45,968 nucleotides of DNA from positions 1,578,257-1,624,224 of the forward strand of contig BFEA01000234.1 in assembly GCA_003427395.1 (NCBI GenBank), given 5' to 3'. A program made the translations under genes and the position numbers. This DNA is from Chara braunii. Taxonomy: Eukaryota > Streptophyta > Charophyceae > Charales > Characeae. The notes below the pieces were generated by a model. That model had not been told where the DNA came from. It saw only the letters and a list, made by a program, of their open reading frames with translations, and ran no database searches. This document shows, piece after piece, positions 17,830 through 27,664 of the stretch (its first letter is position 1; every line of letters begins with the position of its first letter).

Positions 17830-18860
17830 AGTCGGACGTTTGGTCCTGGGCCAGGATTCGAGGTCCTTGTCCAGGACATCCCAAGCCCTAGGCTCCGCAG
17901 GGAAGGGGTTTTCCCTTGCGCAGAGCCTATTTGATTTGCCTACCGAGACACTCAGGCCGAGACCCGGAGATGCCGCGGCGGTTGCACGGCTATTCCTTCA
18001 GTCGTGCAATGTAGTGAAAGGCTAGGCCCTCACGACACTTCGAGTTTGACACTTGAGTGTCATAAGCGGTACTCGGATCCACGAGGGACCGCTTGATTAT
18101 GGGCACTACATAGTACGCCATCGTCGCGACTGCATGCGTACGCCTGCATTGCGGGTGGGTATGAGGTAGGCCCTCGGCTGCGCAACTTTATGTTAAAATC
18201 TCGCGCGCGACGTTTTACCACCCTAGTGTGTAAAAAGTTATGGGATTACAAAGGGACCGACACATACAGACGAATGTTTTAAAATTGCTATAGGCCGCCA
18301 ATGCCGCGCGAAAAAGGGAGGGTACCCCAGGACTATGATTTTGTTTACTAGGCAGGGAGCCTTCGGCCTATCCCTTATCTTTTGCTCTTTGGAGTTTTTT
18401 ATGGTTGGACGTTATAGTCCGTGGCAGCCGTCAAAGTCAAACCCCTTGATGTTCGACCACCACGACAGCTTAAAGCTGTCTACTCAACCCCTCTGCACGG
18501 GATGCAGAAGAGGGTGTGGTCGTCAACCGCGCATGGCGGTTATTCGTCGAGAGATTAACCCTCAAGGCGCGTGTCAGCCGACACTTGACTGTCGAACGCG
18601 GCCCTCGCGATTAGCGGGGACCGCGCAAGTATGGGTACCACATAGTACTTCTTCATTGCGACTGTTTGCGCACAATTGCATTGGGAGTCGATATGCGATA
18701 GCCCTGCGTCCGCGCAATTTTATATTAAGTCTCACGCGCAACGCCTATCCGAATTCCGCATTAGAAAGTTATGGGGCGGCTACCAAGGGGCTAGGAGCGT
18801 TGTCACGTTTGTGTTATGTTGCGTTGTCTTGTATGTGTGTGTGTGGGTTTTATTGTTGTG
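17830..18860 (+). repeat. About 0.53-kb tandem duplication, hairpin-rich (left arm)
   Basis: Unit 1 (about 17830-18330) and unit 2 (about 18400-18860) share CGGACGTT/TGGACGTT near their starts, ACACTTGA-TGTC, TATGGG-ACTACATAGTAC, CATTGCG and CGCGCAA-TTTATATTAA blocks in order. The right arm has only one unit (37.26-37.73 kb). Between the shared blocks each unit carries strong but different hairpins. Unit 1 has AGGCTC..GCAGGGAA / TTCCCTTGC..GAGCCT (17889-17929) and TTGCACG/CGTGCAA (17983-18009). Unit 2 has CTCTGCA/TGCAGAAGAG-type and AACCGC/GCGGTT pairings. The 240-codon frame from 18335 has no homologue in the right arm beyond DNA similarity. Confidence 0.65.
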
Positions 18861-19420
18861 TTCGTAAAGTGGTGTACGCGTGGTGTGTGGGATGCGTCCT
18901 AGTCGACCGACGACGAGCCACACTTGGGACTTCAGCCCCCCATGATGACCGGTTCGCGTGCGGGTCCGATAGAGGCGTATTACCGCGCGTACCCCTTATG
19001 CTACAGCGAACGAAAAACGCCCTCGGCTGGTTCACCTCTGCGATTGCAACTGATTAGTTTTCGTACTGTGGACTGGTAGCTCGGCGGGGATACGCCCACC
19101 GAAGGGAGGTGACAACTCCCGTAAGGTGTAAGTAAGTCGTGCCTCACGTAAGCCATATGCTGTCGTAGGGGCTCGCAAGAGGTATGGCTGGCGCACTCGG
19201 CCGGAGCGGCTTGTGGAAGCTCCATGTATATAGCGACGAAGGGTTGTAAACCAACTCCTGCGTGACGCGGCCGGGAGGGTCTCGCGCTGCCCTGATGCAG
19301 TGCCGGACCGATGCGCCCGACACCGTGATGCTCCTCTTGCTCGTTCTCTATTCACACAGTTGGTTCGACCAACGGGTGGTCTCGCTGCCACTGTTCCAGA
19401 CCGTGCCACGACATCATCAC
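18861..19420 (+). other. Inner, best-conserved part of the left arm
   Basis: This aligns closely with 36.7-37.23 kb in reverse complement; 19058-19094 is essentially identical (TTTCGTACTGTGG through GGGGATACGC). It includes the inverted repeat GGGAGGTGACA/ACTCCC. Similarity fades after CCGATGCGCCCGACACCG (about 19325) and is lost by about 19420. No coding signal is shared between the arms apart from low-value overlapping frames. Confidence 0.6.
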
Positions 19421-19429
19421 TGGGCCACT

Positions 19430-20160
19430 AACTTCAGACTCTGGCCCGTAGTATGTGTCCATGCACTACTCTTACAAGTTGTTGACCTCTCACAGACTCA
19501 ATGTTCTCCGTACCAGGCAGATCAAAATTGTCGGTCTCTGTCTCGCAGAGGTTGCGCATCACACATACGAGAGCCCCCCCCCCTTTTCTCTGTCTTTGTT
19601 GACACGCGTAACTACGTTGTGGCCTTACTCTCTCTGTCCCGCTGTCCTCGCATGCTTGCCTTCGGACCCTCTTCCATAGACCTAGCAGGCGGGTGACCCC
19701 TCTATCACTGCTCCAGTCAGTGCCATGACTGGGTCTCTGCGTCACTCTCCTCACTTTTCGGATCTACGTCACCGTCTATATTTCTCCGTTCTCTCTCGGT
19801 CATCCCGATTGAAGATTCTACCTTGTGGTAGGCAATCGTGACCTCGATACGAGCAGGAACGTGGTCATCCTGAAGCCTTCTCTTCTCCCTGTTCCTTGCC
19901 TAAGTGATTGCCACTTGCAGCTTCCGATCTTTCCTCATTTCATACTCTCTATCACCCTCAACGTTCATCTTTAGCCTAGCGTTATCTCGTCAAAATTAAG
20001 GATCGTCGTGATTCAGGGACCTTCCCCGTCACTAAGGACCAGGGGGTTAGCAGCCTTGAGCAGTCTGACTTATAGTCGTTCAGTCCGTTTTGGCAGGCCA
20101 TAGCCGCTCGCCAGAATAGCCTACGCTTAGTCTCCGTAATAGCTACTCAGTCTTTTGTGC
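19430..20160 (-). pseudogene. Decayed charged-protein frame, minus strand (possible gag-like)
   Basis: Read on the minus strand from about 19980, the frame gives MNVEGDREYEMRKDRKLQVA, then a stop, then KRRLQDDHVPARIEVTIAYH and MTERERRNIDGDVDPKSEES, before stops multiply near 19725. The composition is strongly charged and helical in style, unlike neighbouring repeats. Another protein-like stretch with Arg/Gln content continues to about 19450 in broken form. Such sequences are common in retroelement Gag proteins, but no zinc knuckle is visible and no family is recognised. It is not intact. Confidence 0.3.
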
Positions 20161-20640
20161 ACACAGCGTAGGTACAAACCCAAGATACTAGGCTCCCATA
20201 GTTGCGATATGTGCGTTTCACTTCTCCTTTCCATCGCCCCCGACTACAGGGTCAGCACAACGTTAGCACATACTACAGTCTCACCTTTATCAAATGCCTC
20301 AAAAAAGTTTTGCAGCTACTTCCCTTTTAGAGTTGAAAAAAAACTTGATCGTTGTGTGCTAAACGGAAACTTTTAAAGATTTTTCAAATTCTTGTATTAA
20401 CCACCACTACCTTTCATAGGCAAACACAAAGTCCATCTAGTAACCTACTCCTTAAAACACGGGGCTCGGGACATGGTTGGAGGCCGACAAAGAAAAAAAA
20501 AAAAAAAAAAAAAATAGAGTTTTTTTGCCAGCGACGTCGGGGAATGACCTCATGAGTGTGGAAGTTGCAATAGTGCTTTAAGGAATGTATCTCGCCATAA
20601 CATGTGGAAGGAGATTGTTTTTTTTTTCTTTTACTTTTGT
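20161..20640. other. Unique and A/T-tract DNA
   Basis: Contains a 22-bp A tract (about 20493-20515) beside a GC-rich patch (GGGGCTCGGGACATGG), a layout seen also at 6.66 and 23.68 kb. No gene seen. Confidence 0.4.
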
Positions 20641-20657
20641 TGTCGTGTAGCTGTAGT

Positions 20658-20678
20658 GCCCTGCTAGCCAGGCAGGGC
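20658..20678. repeat. Dispersed hairpin family, copy 1
   Basis: The stem is GCCCTGC (20658-20664) / GCAGGGC (20672-20678) with a 7-nt loop. Related hairpins with different stems occur at 25611-25633, 25786-25808 and 28279-28305, next to T- or A-rich tracts. Confidence 0.5.
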
Positions 20679-21660
20679 GTATTTCACGAGTGGCACGTAC
20701 ATGCCTAGACACTGTAGCACCCTGTATGCGCCCTCAATCACACCATAATGAATTTTTTTCTTTTTTTGTTTTTTCTTTTCGTTGTTCGTCCATACACTCC
20801 CTCACTGTGGGCACAGTCACACCAGCACCTCATAGAATGCATTTGGTGGTTATCGAGGCATTCAGGAAGGGTTTTTTTTTTTTTTTTCCTTTGTTCCTTC
20901 TCCTAAGAAAGGCTCGGTAAAACTCAGGGCACAGTGAAAATAAATCTCGGTAAAAACAAGCTCATAAAAAAAGGCTCAGCAAAAATAGGTTCGGAGGTAG
21001 TGGTGGTTTAAACAAATTAAAAATTAATAATATTAATTTTTCTCAAAAAATAAGAAGTCGACAAAGACCAACTTCCTAAGATCTGAATAGACGCGCCTAT
21101 CCAGAATATGCTATTCCAGTCTTTTCAAATTAACTCCAAAGATTTTACACTCAGCACACAGTGTCGTCCCATAATGGGATACCGACAGGCGACAGCCCTG
21201 TTTTAAAACGACTCGTTGGTCTATCATTAACGGGTACCCGTGTCCGATGACAAGGAGGAGGCTTATAACTTTCCACAGCGGGAGATAAGCCTCCTACCAA
21301 AGCGGTCGTGGGTCGCCCCTTTTTTTAGAGTCTGCACCACAGGCTTAGCCCGCAGCAGTTAAAACGTAAGTTGAACGAGTAGTTTGGGCTGCCCGTTGGT
21401 AATCATTATTCGAAAACAAACTGTCCGTTCCCCCGTGAAGTGACAGAAGGAAAAATAATTAAAAGGAATTAGATAATAATAATAACAAGAAAAAGAAAAA
21501 AAAAACTTCAAAATTCTCTTGTGTCTCGATGTCATTAAAGACCATCAAATCTCGAGACATTGAAACAACGATGCAGATCTAGGTGCAGATGTGAAGCGCG
21601 GCGCTCAACTTTCCGTCTTCTTTCCTTCTTCTTCTTTTTCATTTTTCCTCTATTTTTTTT
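20679..21660. other. Intergenic DNA with one strong hairpin
   Basis: T-tracts lie at 20757-20790 and 20872-20890. GGTAGTGGTGGTTTAA (20995-21010) recurs at 26089. A perfect 11-bp inverted repeat AGGAGGCTTAT (21256-21266) / ATAAGCCTCCT (21285-21295) with an 18-nt loop is present. No gene recognised. Confidence 0.5.
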
Positions 21661-21704
21661 TTAGTAATAGTGATCGTCGCCTCTTCGTCTATACCATAAC
21701 TCGG

Positions 21705-22145
21705 CTACAAGGGTACGCCGCGTAGTTGAAAATATTGCTCCAGACTTTCGATATCGCGTCCCTGGGCAAGCCCGACAGCTACCACGGCCACAGGCCACAG
21801 GCCGGTACTGCTTTGCTGTACAGTAAGGCGCCGCGTCTGCACGAACCATTGGAAAGTCCAGTGGTGCATCCCCTTCTTTTGCCAGGGCCGGTGCTGACTG
21901 GCCCAATCCGTAGCAGTGTGCAACAAGGGCACGCCTGGTATGGCATGGACGATAGTGAGCAGGGAGTTTAATACAGCATCGACAAGGTTCTCAAGCAAGG
22001 AGTCTGGTACTACGTCGCAGAGGGTGGGGACACCGCACCCTCTAACGTGATACCAAACCCTCGCCCAACGTTCTTTATGGGCAAAAAATGAATTGACAAT
22101 TAGTATAAAACTGCAAAGATCAAGGACGCACTCGTTCATTCTCAC
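21705..22145 (-). CDS. Hypothetical ORF, 146 aa
   Basis: An uninterrupted minus-strand frame begins MRMNECVLDLCSFILIVNSF and continues through WYHVRGCGVPTLCDVVPD and SLLENLVDAVLNSLLTIVHA. The first 20 residues are hydrophobic after a short start. The rest is mixed, with several Trp and Cys, and is not low-complexity. A plus-strand frame overlaps it (21726-21971), and a plus-strand TATA-like element lies inside its 5' end (about 22101). One of these readings is therefore probably spurious. No family is recognised. Confidence 0.25.
   Translation of the reverse strand: MRMNECVLDLCSFILIVNSFFAHKERWARVWYHVRGCGVPTLCDVVPDSLLENLVDAVLNSLLTIVHAIPGVPLLHTATDWASQHRPWQKKGMHHWTFQWFVQTRRLTVQQSSTGLWPVAVVAVGLAQGRDIESLEQYFQLRGVPL
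22101..22108 (+). promoter_or_regulatory. TATA-box-like element upstream of an RGG-rich ORF
   Basis: TATAAAAC is followed about 30-35 bp later by a pyrimidine-rich TCATTCTCACA, which could hold a start site. About 265 bp of pyrimidine-rich leader (22140-22405) leads to ATG 22406. A TTTATTTCTTAG word at about 22309-22320 resembles a splice acceptor. Function is inferred from layout only. Confidence 0.3.
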
Positions 22146-22405
22146 AACATTTCGTAAAGGAGCTCTTATAGTAAGTTTTTAGTTAGCGCTAGCAGTCGAT
22201 TCATGTTTACTGCAACATAAGCATTTTTTTCTTTCTCTTTTGCAAGTTGCAACACACTTCTTCATCTCCCACTACATCAACTTTGCACACTGCATAATTT
22301 CTTCCTTCTTTATTTCTTAGTACTGTGGCACCTCTTAGTTTCATAATATTTCATGAATCTTTATTTCTATCGTTGCACGTCTTTCTTTTCTATTTTTTTT
22401 GCACC

Positions 22406-22489
22406 ATGTCTGAAGCACGTCGAGGGCAGGGACAAGGGAGAGGCGGTAGGGGAGGAAAAGTTGCAGAGGAGCCTGTGCTACGTGCTTGA
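22406..22489 (+). CDS. Short RGG-rich ORF, 27 aa; possible Gag N-terminus
   Basis: The ORF begins ATGTCTGAAGCACG in the context CACC-ATG, a good eukaryotic start context, and ends at TGA 22487-22489. The product reads MSEARRGQGQGRGGRGGK and then an acidic tail. It is a basic Gly/Arg-rich head such as is seen at the start of RNA-binding proteins and of some retroelement Gag proteins. Immediately downstream a different frame gives REVYVWDPLKDLPSSPFSGW and then ERTSSPTRMKYNQKKFSA (to about 22700). This suggests a frameshifted continuation of the same decayed gene. No family assigned. Confidence 0.3.
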   Translation: MSEARRGQGQGRGGRGGKVAEEPVLRA

Positions 22490-23210
22490 AGACACATAAT
22501 CTCATAGGAGCATGGAGAAGAGAGGTATACGTGTGGGACCCACTTAAGGACCTACCCTCTTCACCATTCTCCGGGTGGTATGAAAGAACTTCATCCCCAA
22601 CGAGGATGAAATATAATCAGAAGAAATTTAGTGCGCTACAGCGCACCCGACACTTTGTCCCCTCCATACACTCTCAGAGCTCCTACCACTCTCATGTCAA
22701 GTAAAGCATTAAAGTCAACTCGTCACCCTCTATTCCATGCAGAGTTTCTCCTTCTTCTCATCTTAGTGACTGTACTCTTTTCTGCATTTTCTTTCTTTTC
22801 ATTCTACTCCAGATAAAATAAATAGTGACTGTCACATTTTACGTCTTTTATAAGCACGAGGTCTTTCTCTAAATTCTTGGATTTTTCTTTTTTTGATTTT
22901 CCATTTCATTTCACGCGTCATAGCGTCCCTGGCTTGAGTATTTGAATACCTCGAGGTCGGGGATGCAGATTCGTCACGAACCAGGCCGCTCTGTCGGCCA
23001 CAAAGTAAAATTTAAGAAGAGTTATATCTCAATTTATAATCAGCGGTTGACTTTGACCTCTTCTCATTTTGAAATTTGTTTTTTCTCTTAACTTTTTTCT
23101 ATATTCTCCCGGTGGAGAAGTTACCTCATCTCTTTTTTTTTTATAGCAATGTTAGGGACATTGTCAATCTGTCATTAATATTGTGGACACTCGCTTTAAA
23201 AAAAAAAAAA
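22490..23210 (+). other. Possible frameshifted continuation, then T-rich DNA
   Basis: To about 22701 a frame continues after the 27-codon ORF with ordinary composition. From 22740 the DNA becomes pyrimidine-rich without any credible gene. Confidence 0.3.
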
Positions 23211-23214
23211 AAAA

Positions 23215-24125
23215 AAATTATTTTTTTTTGCCCGGTCGGGCAAGTGGATCCAGACCGCTCTGGTAACATAGGTTTAAGTTTAATAAATGTGCATGAACGT
23301 AGAGTTTTGTAATTTGTAAACCTGTGTAGCACACTGAACATGTTAAGGGTTTTTCCGAACGTCTTAACATGTTCAAGTGTTCGGTAGAATGCCTCTGAAA
23401 CGTGTTTCGTGGAACATATAAAAAAATAAAAATATGAATAAAAAATAGATTTCTTATTTTTAACTCGAGTTTGGCAACAAAAATGAGCATACCTTCCTTG
23501 CAAAAATTGCTTGTATTACTATTTTACATAATATTTAGGCTACCCGAATGGTCCGGGTCCACTTGCCCAGTCGGGCAAAAAAAAATAAAAATAAATAAAA
23601 ATAAAAATAATCTAGGCTACCAGCCGGGTCGCCCGGGTCCCGGGTGGCCGGCCCGTGCGAGAAGCAGGAAAGGTCCCAAAAAAAAAAAAAAAAAAAAAAA
23701 AGTATGTTATGCAGGAAAATAAACTGAACAACTTTTGTCTCAAGGACACATCCAAATTTTTCATCAAATTCGAAATTAAAAAAAATATTTAAAAATATAT
23801 TTTCTATTTTTATTTTTTTTGTCCGGCCAGGCAAGTCACCCCTGGCCACTTTGGTAGCCTAGAAAATAATTCAAAAATAAAAAATTAAATATAATTTTAA
23901 AAGTTAATTTACTATTACAAATTCGATCAGGAATTTCAGTGCGACCCTGAGGCAAACGTTATCGAGTATTTTTTTCTGCATAACATAGCGTTTTTTTTCA
24001 TATTTTTTTGATGTCTTTTTTTTTTTTTTTTTTTTTTGAGGGACCTTCCCTGGTCCTTGCATGATCAGGCCACCAACGAAAGTCGGGTGACGTAGGCGCC
24101 CCGGCTTATAGCCTAGCATAATATA
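23215..24125. mobile_element. Foldback cluster of GC-rich modules with A/T tracts
   Basis: Five related GC-rich modules, most beginning CTAGGCTA-CC or a close variant, lie in alternating orientation: 23229-23275 (reverse), 23538-23580 (forward), 23611-23680 (forward), 23818-23864 (reverse), 24035-24118 (reverse). The first two are partners in inverted orientation (CCACTTGCCC then CGGGC then poly-A). The third and fifth are partners sharing GGAAAGGTCCC next to poly-A. The 60-bp motif starting TATGTTATG lies inside at 23702-23760 (forward) and 23925-23990 (reverse). The whole is an imperfect palindrome, as in foldback or non-autonomous TIR elements, with no coding capacity. Confidence 0.65.
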
Positions 24126-24175
24126 CATTTTTCTTAGATTTTTTAAGATTTTTTAAGATTTTTTTTTATGTTCTT

Positions 24176-25241
24176 GTTTGGAAGGTTTTAGCGCTCGTTC
24201 TCGTTTAGTCACGAACGGTGGGGTTCAGTCACCGAACTCGAACATGATGCTACACAGTCGTAAATATGCATGTATATTTTTTATGGATGTGAAAGCATGT
24301 TTAGGTTGGGGTTTGTGTGTAATGAAGTAAGATATGGAACCAAGTCCAACAACCATCTCCCCCTCAACTAAGAAAAAGAAAAAAAATTATTTGAGTACTG
24401 TCTTTATTGTTTTAAGAGTTTTTTATGCGGCCATAGCCCCCACCACCTGCAACGCATGCGCGAAGTTAGTTATAATGTTACACTTTATGACTAAACAAGG
24501 ATGAGCAACTTCCAAGCACAAAAACAATTTTGAGCTACTTCCGAGTGCATAACATTATGTAAGAGACTATGGTATTTACTATAGTATTTACTGTTCACAG
24601 ATGAGAGGCAGGAAAAGGAGAAGGGAAAACTATGTGGGAGTCAGAAAAACGAGTTATAATTAAATTATGGATCAAAATAGAGTTTCGAATTGCAGTTCGA
24701 GTTGTGTATATAACCCTGCTTTCTGGCCGGATACGGTGTCCGAGGTGCAATTGCAAATTGTATTTATCCCTGATTATAATTATAACTCGATTTTATGACT
24801 CTATTGGAGTTACCCCAAGGGAGAAACAAAACCATAGCCTATAGCAAACAATACCTATAATTGCTTTTACTGTTTTTTTAAGGGCACTCTGCACACCACG
24901 GCCTGCTGATGTAGTTACGACATCCGTACTTGTTAGAATATGCCACCGAGTTTTTATTACCTTTTTAAACTTGGCGTGACAATCAAGTGTGCGTTTTTTC
25001 TGCCTCTTGGGAACTTATTTACTTAATTTGGACAATTTCTCAATTCATGTGTGTCAGGGTTGCATAAGGGCAATGTTAATCTTCTTCGTATCGTTATGAT
25101 TTTTACGGTTATCCCAAAGGACAAAACTCATTTAATGTTCGCTGCGTAGTGGGTTTGACATATGTAGCATCGTGTTCGTGTTCGTTGACCAAACTCGAAC
25201 GTTCACGACTGAATGCAAACGAGTGTCAAGAACCTCTACAC
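24176..25241. mobile_element. Non-autonomous element with about 83-bp terminal inverted repeats
   Basis: Left terminus 24176-24257 and right terminus 25159-25241 match in reverse complement over about 83 bp. Shared blocks are TGTAGCATC/GATGCTACA, TGTTCG-GTTCG and CGTTC-TGACT. The interior of about 0.9 kb is AT-rich, with no transposase. It is a candidate MITE or deletion derivative of a DNA transposon. Target-site duplication was not identified. Confidence 0.6.
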
Positions 25242-25399
25242 GCGAATATAAAAATATTAAATTAGCACTACCTCCAAGCTTGTTTGTGTCGACAAAGAAT
25301 TTCACTGCGCACCGAGTTTTGCCAAGCTTGGGTCCCATAGTATTTTCTTTTCTGGTACTCTGCGAAAATGAAAGAAAAAATAAAATAAAATAAAAATGA

Positions 25400-26090
25400 T
25401 ATCAAAGGGAAAACCCAACTAATATGCTGGGGACGTGAAAGCAGTTGGAGGGCTTTACAGCTGTCAGCAGAAAACCGCTCTATGAGAAAAAAAAAAAAAA
25501 AAAAAAAAAAAACGAAACTACTTGGACGCGAAAACAATTGGATACATAATTTTGAATACATGTGAGATTGGAGCCCTTGTCTGTTGCACGTGCCAGTTGT
25601 CCATGGAAAGTGCCCTACCTTGTTGGCAGGGCAGTGAAACGTACTGAGAAGAAGAAGAAGAAGGGGAAAAAAAAAAAAAAAAAAAAAAAAACGTAAAAAC
25701 TGACAAAACAAACCAATATTATGGGCAGATGCATTCGTGAAAGCACTAATGTGAGCGTTTCCATTTGTCAGTTATCTGTGGAAAACGCCCTGCCTCGTTG
25801 GCAAGGCGCTGTAACGAACTTTGAAGAAAAAAAAAATAAAAACATAACAAAATCCGAAACAAGCAAGTATTATGGGCAGATACATTCCTTGAAGCATCAT
25901 TGTGAGCACACTTCCCTCACGGCTTACCCTCCAACGTCCTTTCTTTCAAATATGCAACTCTTTTTTTTTTTTTTGCTTTTCACAAAGGCCCACAAGACAC
26001 CAAAAATTTTTTTCTCTCCACACTTCTACTTGACCCCCAAAAAATGCGGCGTGACGTATATTCCCGTTTTTCCCAACAATGACTAAGGTA
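25400..26090. repeat. Local cluster of dispersed hairpin-family repeats
   Basis: Two or three related units of about 180-240 bp are present. Shared words are GTCAGTT or GCCAGTT, CCATGGAAAG or CTGTGGAAAA, a hairpin, an A-tract, and TATTATGGGCAGATGCATTC (25719; variant at 25870). Hairpins: TGCCCTACC / GGCAGGGCA (25611-25633) and CGCCCTGCC / GGCAAGGCG (25786-25808). A further copy lies at 28245-28440 (stem AGTGT/ACACT). Long A-tracts at 25486-25511 and 25667-25691 separate the units. Confidence 0.65.
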
Positions 26091-26224
26091 GTGGTGGTTT
26101 AAGAAAAAATAAAAGCGAACTCTCAAAAAAATATGAAACAAAACTTCATTCGTGTGTATGAGACTTTTTTTTTAAGAAACAAGTTCTCTGAACCGATTGA
26201 TTGATTATTTGATAGCAAAAAAAG

Positions 26225-26345
26225 GACTGCCTATGTGGCAAGTTCGGCCTCAGATCCCCCGGCCTAGGTCGTGCGATCGAGTTTTTTTGCGGCCTCGCCG
26301 CACGCCCAAAATCGGGGCGCGCATTGCCTTGGCATGGTGTCCCCC
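26225..26345. other. GC-rich island in AT-rich DNA
   Basis: This block includes CCCCCGGCCTAGG and GCGGCCTCGCCGC (an inverted repeat). It resembles the GC modules at 6.6 and 23.2-24.1 kb in containing GGCCTAGG, but it is not clearly alignable to them. Confidence 0.35.
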
Positions 26346-26402
26346 ACCATAATGAACTAAAGAAAAAGAAAAAAGGTAAAATTTTGGAAGGGTGGTTTTC
26401 AC

Positions 26403-26877
26403 GTGGAAAAAAAAAAAAAAAAAAAAAAAAAAACGATAACTATTTTTTTTAATGTTGTGTCTGTGTGGAGGTGTCTCTCTCTCTCTCTCTCTCTCTCTCG
26501 CTCACACACACACGCACACACACACACACACAAACACACAAATACAAAAACAAAAACAAACAAACAAGTCTGGCAGTATATAGTTCCATGTTTTAGCGGT
26601 AGTGTGTAAGTTGAGGGATGAACTGTGGTGGAGAAGCCTCCTGAGGACGACCGCGTGGCGGCGGTCGAAACCGATCGGGGCTGCCATCCCAATTGAAATG
26701 TTGTGTTTGTTCTTTTGTTGTAATCAGTACACTCGCTGTGTGTCATTGTACACGCATAGTGTACGATATATTTTGGATGAGCTTGTACTAAAGTGCTTGG
26801 CGCTTTGTGTGCTTAGTGTTTTGAGTACTTGTTGTCTATTACAATCTGAACCTAACGGTAGATTCGTTAGATTTTAC

Positions 26878-26952
<75 letters not shown>

Positions 26953-26966
26953 CGTCCCTCCCTCGT

Positions 26967-26999
<33 letters not shown>

Positions 27000-27170
27000 A
27001 TGTCTATGTCTGACCACCGCCGCCGAATTACCCGAAGAAGGAGGAGAAAAAGAAGAAGAAGAAATAGAAGAAGAAGAAGAAGAAGGGGAAAAAAAACAAC
27101 AAGGAAGAAGAAGAAGGGAAAAAAAAAAGAAAAAACAAAGAAGAAGAAGGTTTTTTCTGTGCAACATTTT
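26403..27170. repeat. Microsatellite cluster: A-tract, (TC)n, (CA)n, (TC)n, (GT)n, (GAA)n
   Basis: An A-tract at 26406-26432, TC at 26475-26499, CA at 26502-26540, TC at 26881-26950, GT at 26970-26998 and GAA/GAAG-rich DNA at 27035-27150. About 340 bp of non-repetitive DNA (26541-26880) separates two clusters of similar order. Long frames across the cluster are artefacts. Confidence 0.92.
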
Positions 27171-27660
27171 TAAAAGCACTCTAACACCATATCGTTTATG
27201 AAAAAAATAAGAGAAAAAAATATTATTTTTCTTTTATTTATTTTTATTTTTATTTTTTTAAATCGATTTTTATTTTTCATAGTTTAAAATTTATAAATAA
27301 AGTGAAATTCAAAAAAACAAAATTCGAGGTTGTAAGGTTTTGAAAACCTTAGAACCCTATATTTTTTGTTTTATTTTTTACGTATTTGCTTGCTTTACAA
27401 AGAATATAAAAAAAAACAGTCGTGAACTGGGCCTCCTTGCCGCGGCCGTGACCGACGTTTTCGTAGCAAAAGGGGGAACATTGCCCTGGGTTTGTTTTAC
27501 CGTAATCATAGCAAAAGGTGTGAATGTTAGAGTTAGGGGCTCATATCGTTTAAGGTATACATCGCACATATGACTCGAAGTAATTTTAAAATGAGGGTGG
27601 CAGACTTCATAATATAAAGTGCCTCAGTATGGTACACCTAATATATGAATATGCCTATGT
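27171..27660. other. AT-rich DNA with a GC-rich patch
   Basis: A/T tracts at 27200-27320. A GC patch with CTTGCCGCGGCCG lies at about 27438. The segment 27485-27600 shares words with the 1.6-kb unit (ATCATAGCAAAAGGTG, GCTCATATCGTTTAAGGTATAC) and seems to be a fragment of it. Confidence 0.45.
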
Positions 27661-27664
27661 TACA

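Larger units (their letters stand above)
10030..19420 (+). mobile_element. Left arm of a giant inverted repeat
   Basis: This block is repeated in reverse complement at about 36.7-44.43 kb, in the same internal order. Anchor blocks: 10049-10074 (26 bp, identical to 44374-44399), 17262-17293 (32 bp, identical to 38202-38233) and 19058-19094 (about 37 bp, matching 36983-37019). Intervening DNA aligns by eye, closely at the inner end (18.4-19.3 kb) and in the outer 0.6 kb, loosely elsewhere. It consists of a GC-rich outer segment, three hairpin arrays, a GA microsatellite and a hairpin-rich inner segment. Two local tandem duplications make it longer than the right arm. The arms could be giant terminal inverted repeats of one element, or two oppositely oriented copies of a 7-9 kb element. 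No transposase is recognisable in either arm. Confidence 0.85.

Noticed and set aside
18335-19057. 240-codon plus-strand frame in the left arm
   Set aside because: The right arm aligns at DNA level but splits this frame into several pieces in different frames. The composition (Cys- and Arg-rich, VCVC) follows the base composition and GT tracts.
26602-27201. 199-codon frame with SLSLSL and E/K-rich tail
   Set aside because: It is made of TC, GT and GAA microsatellites.
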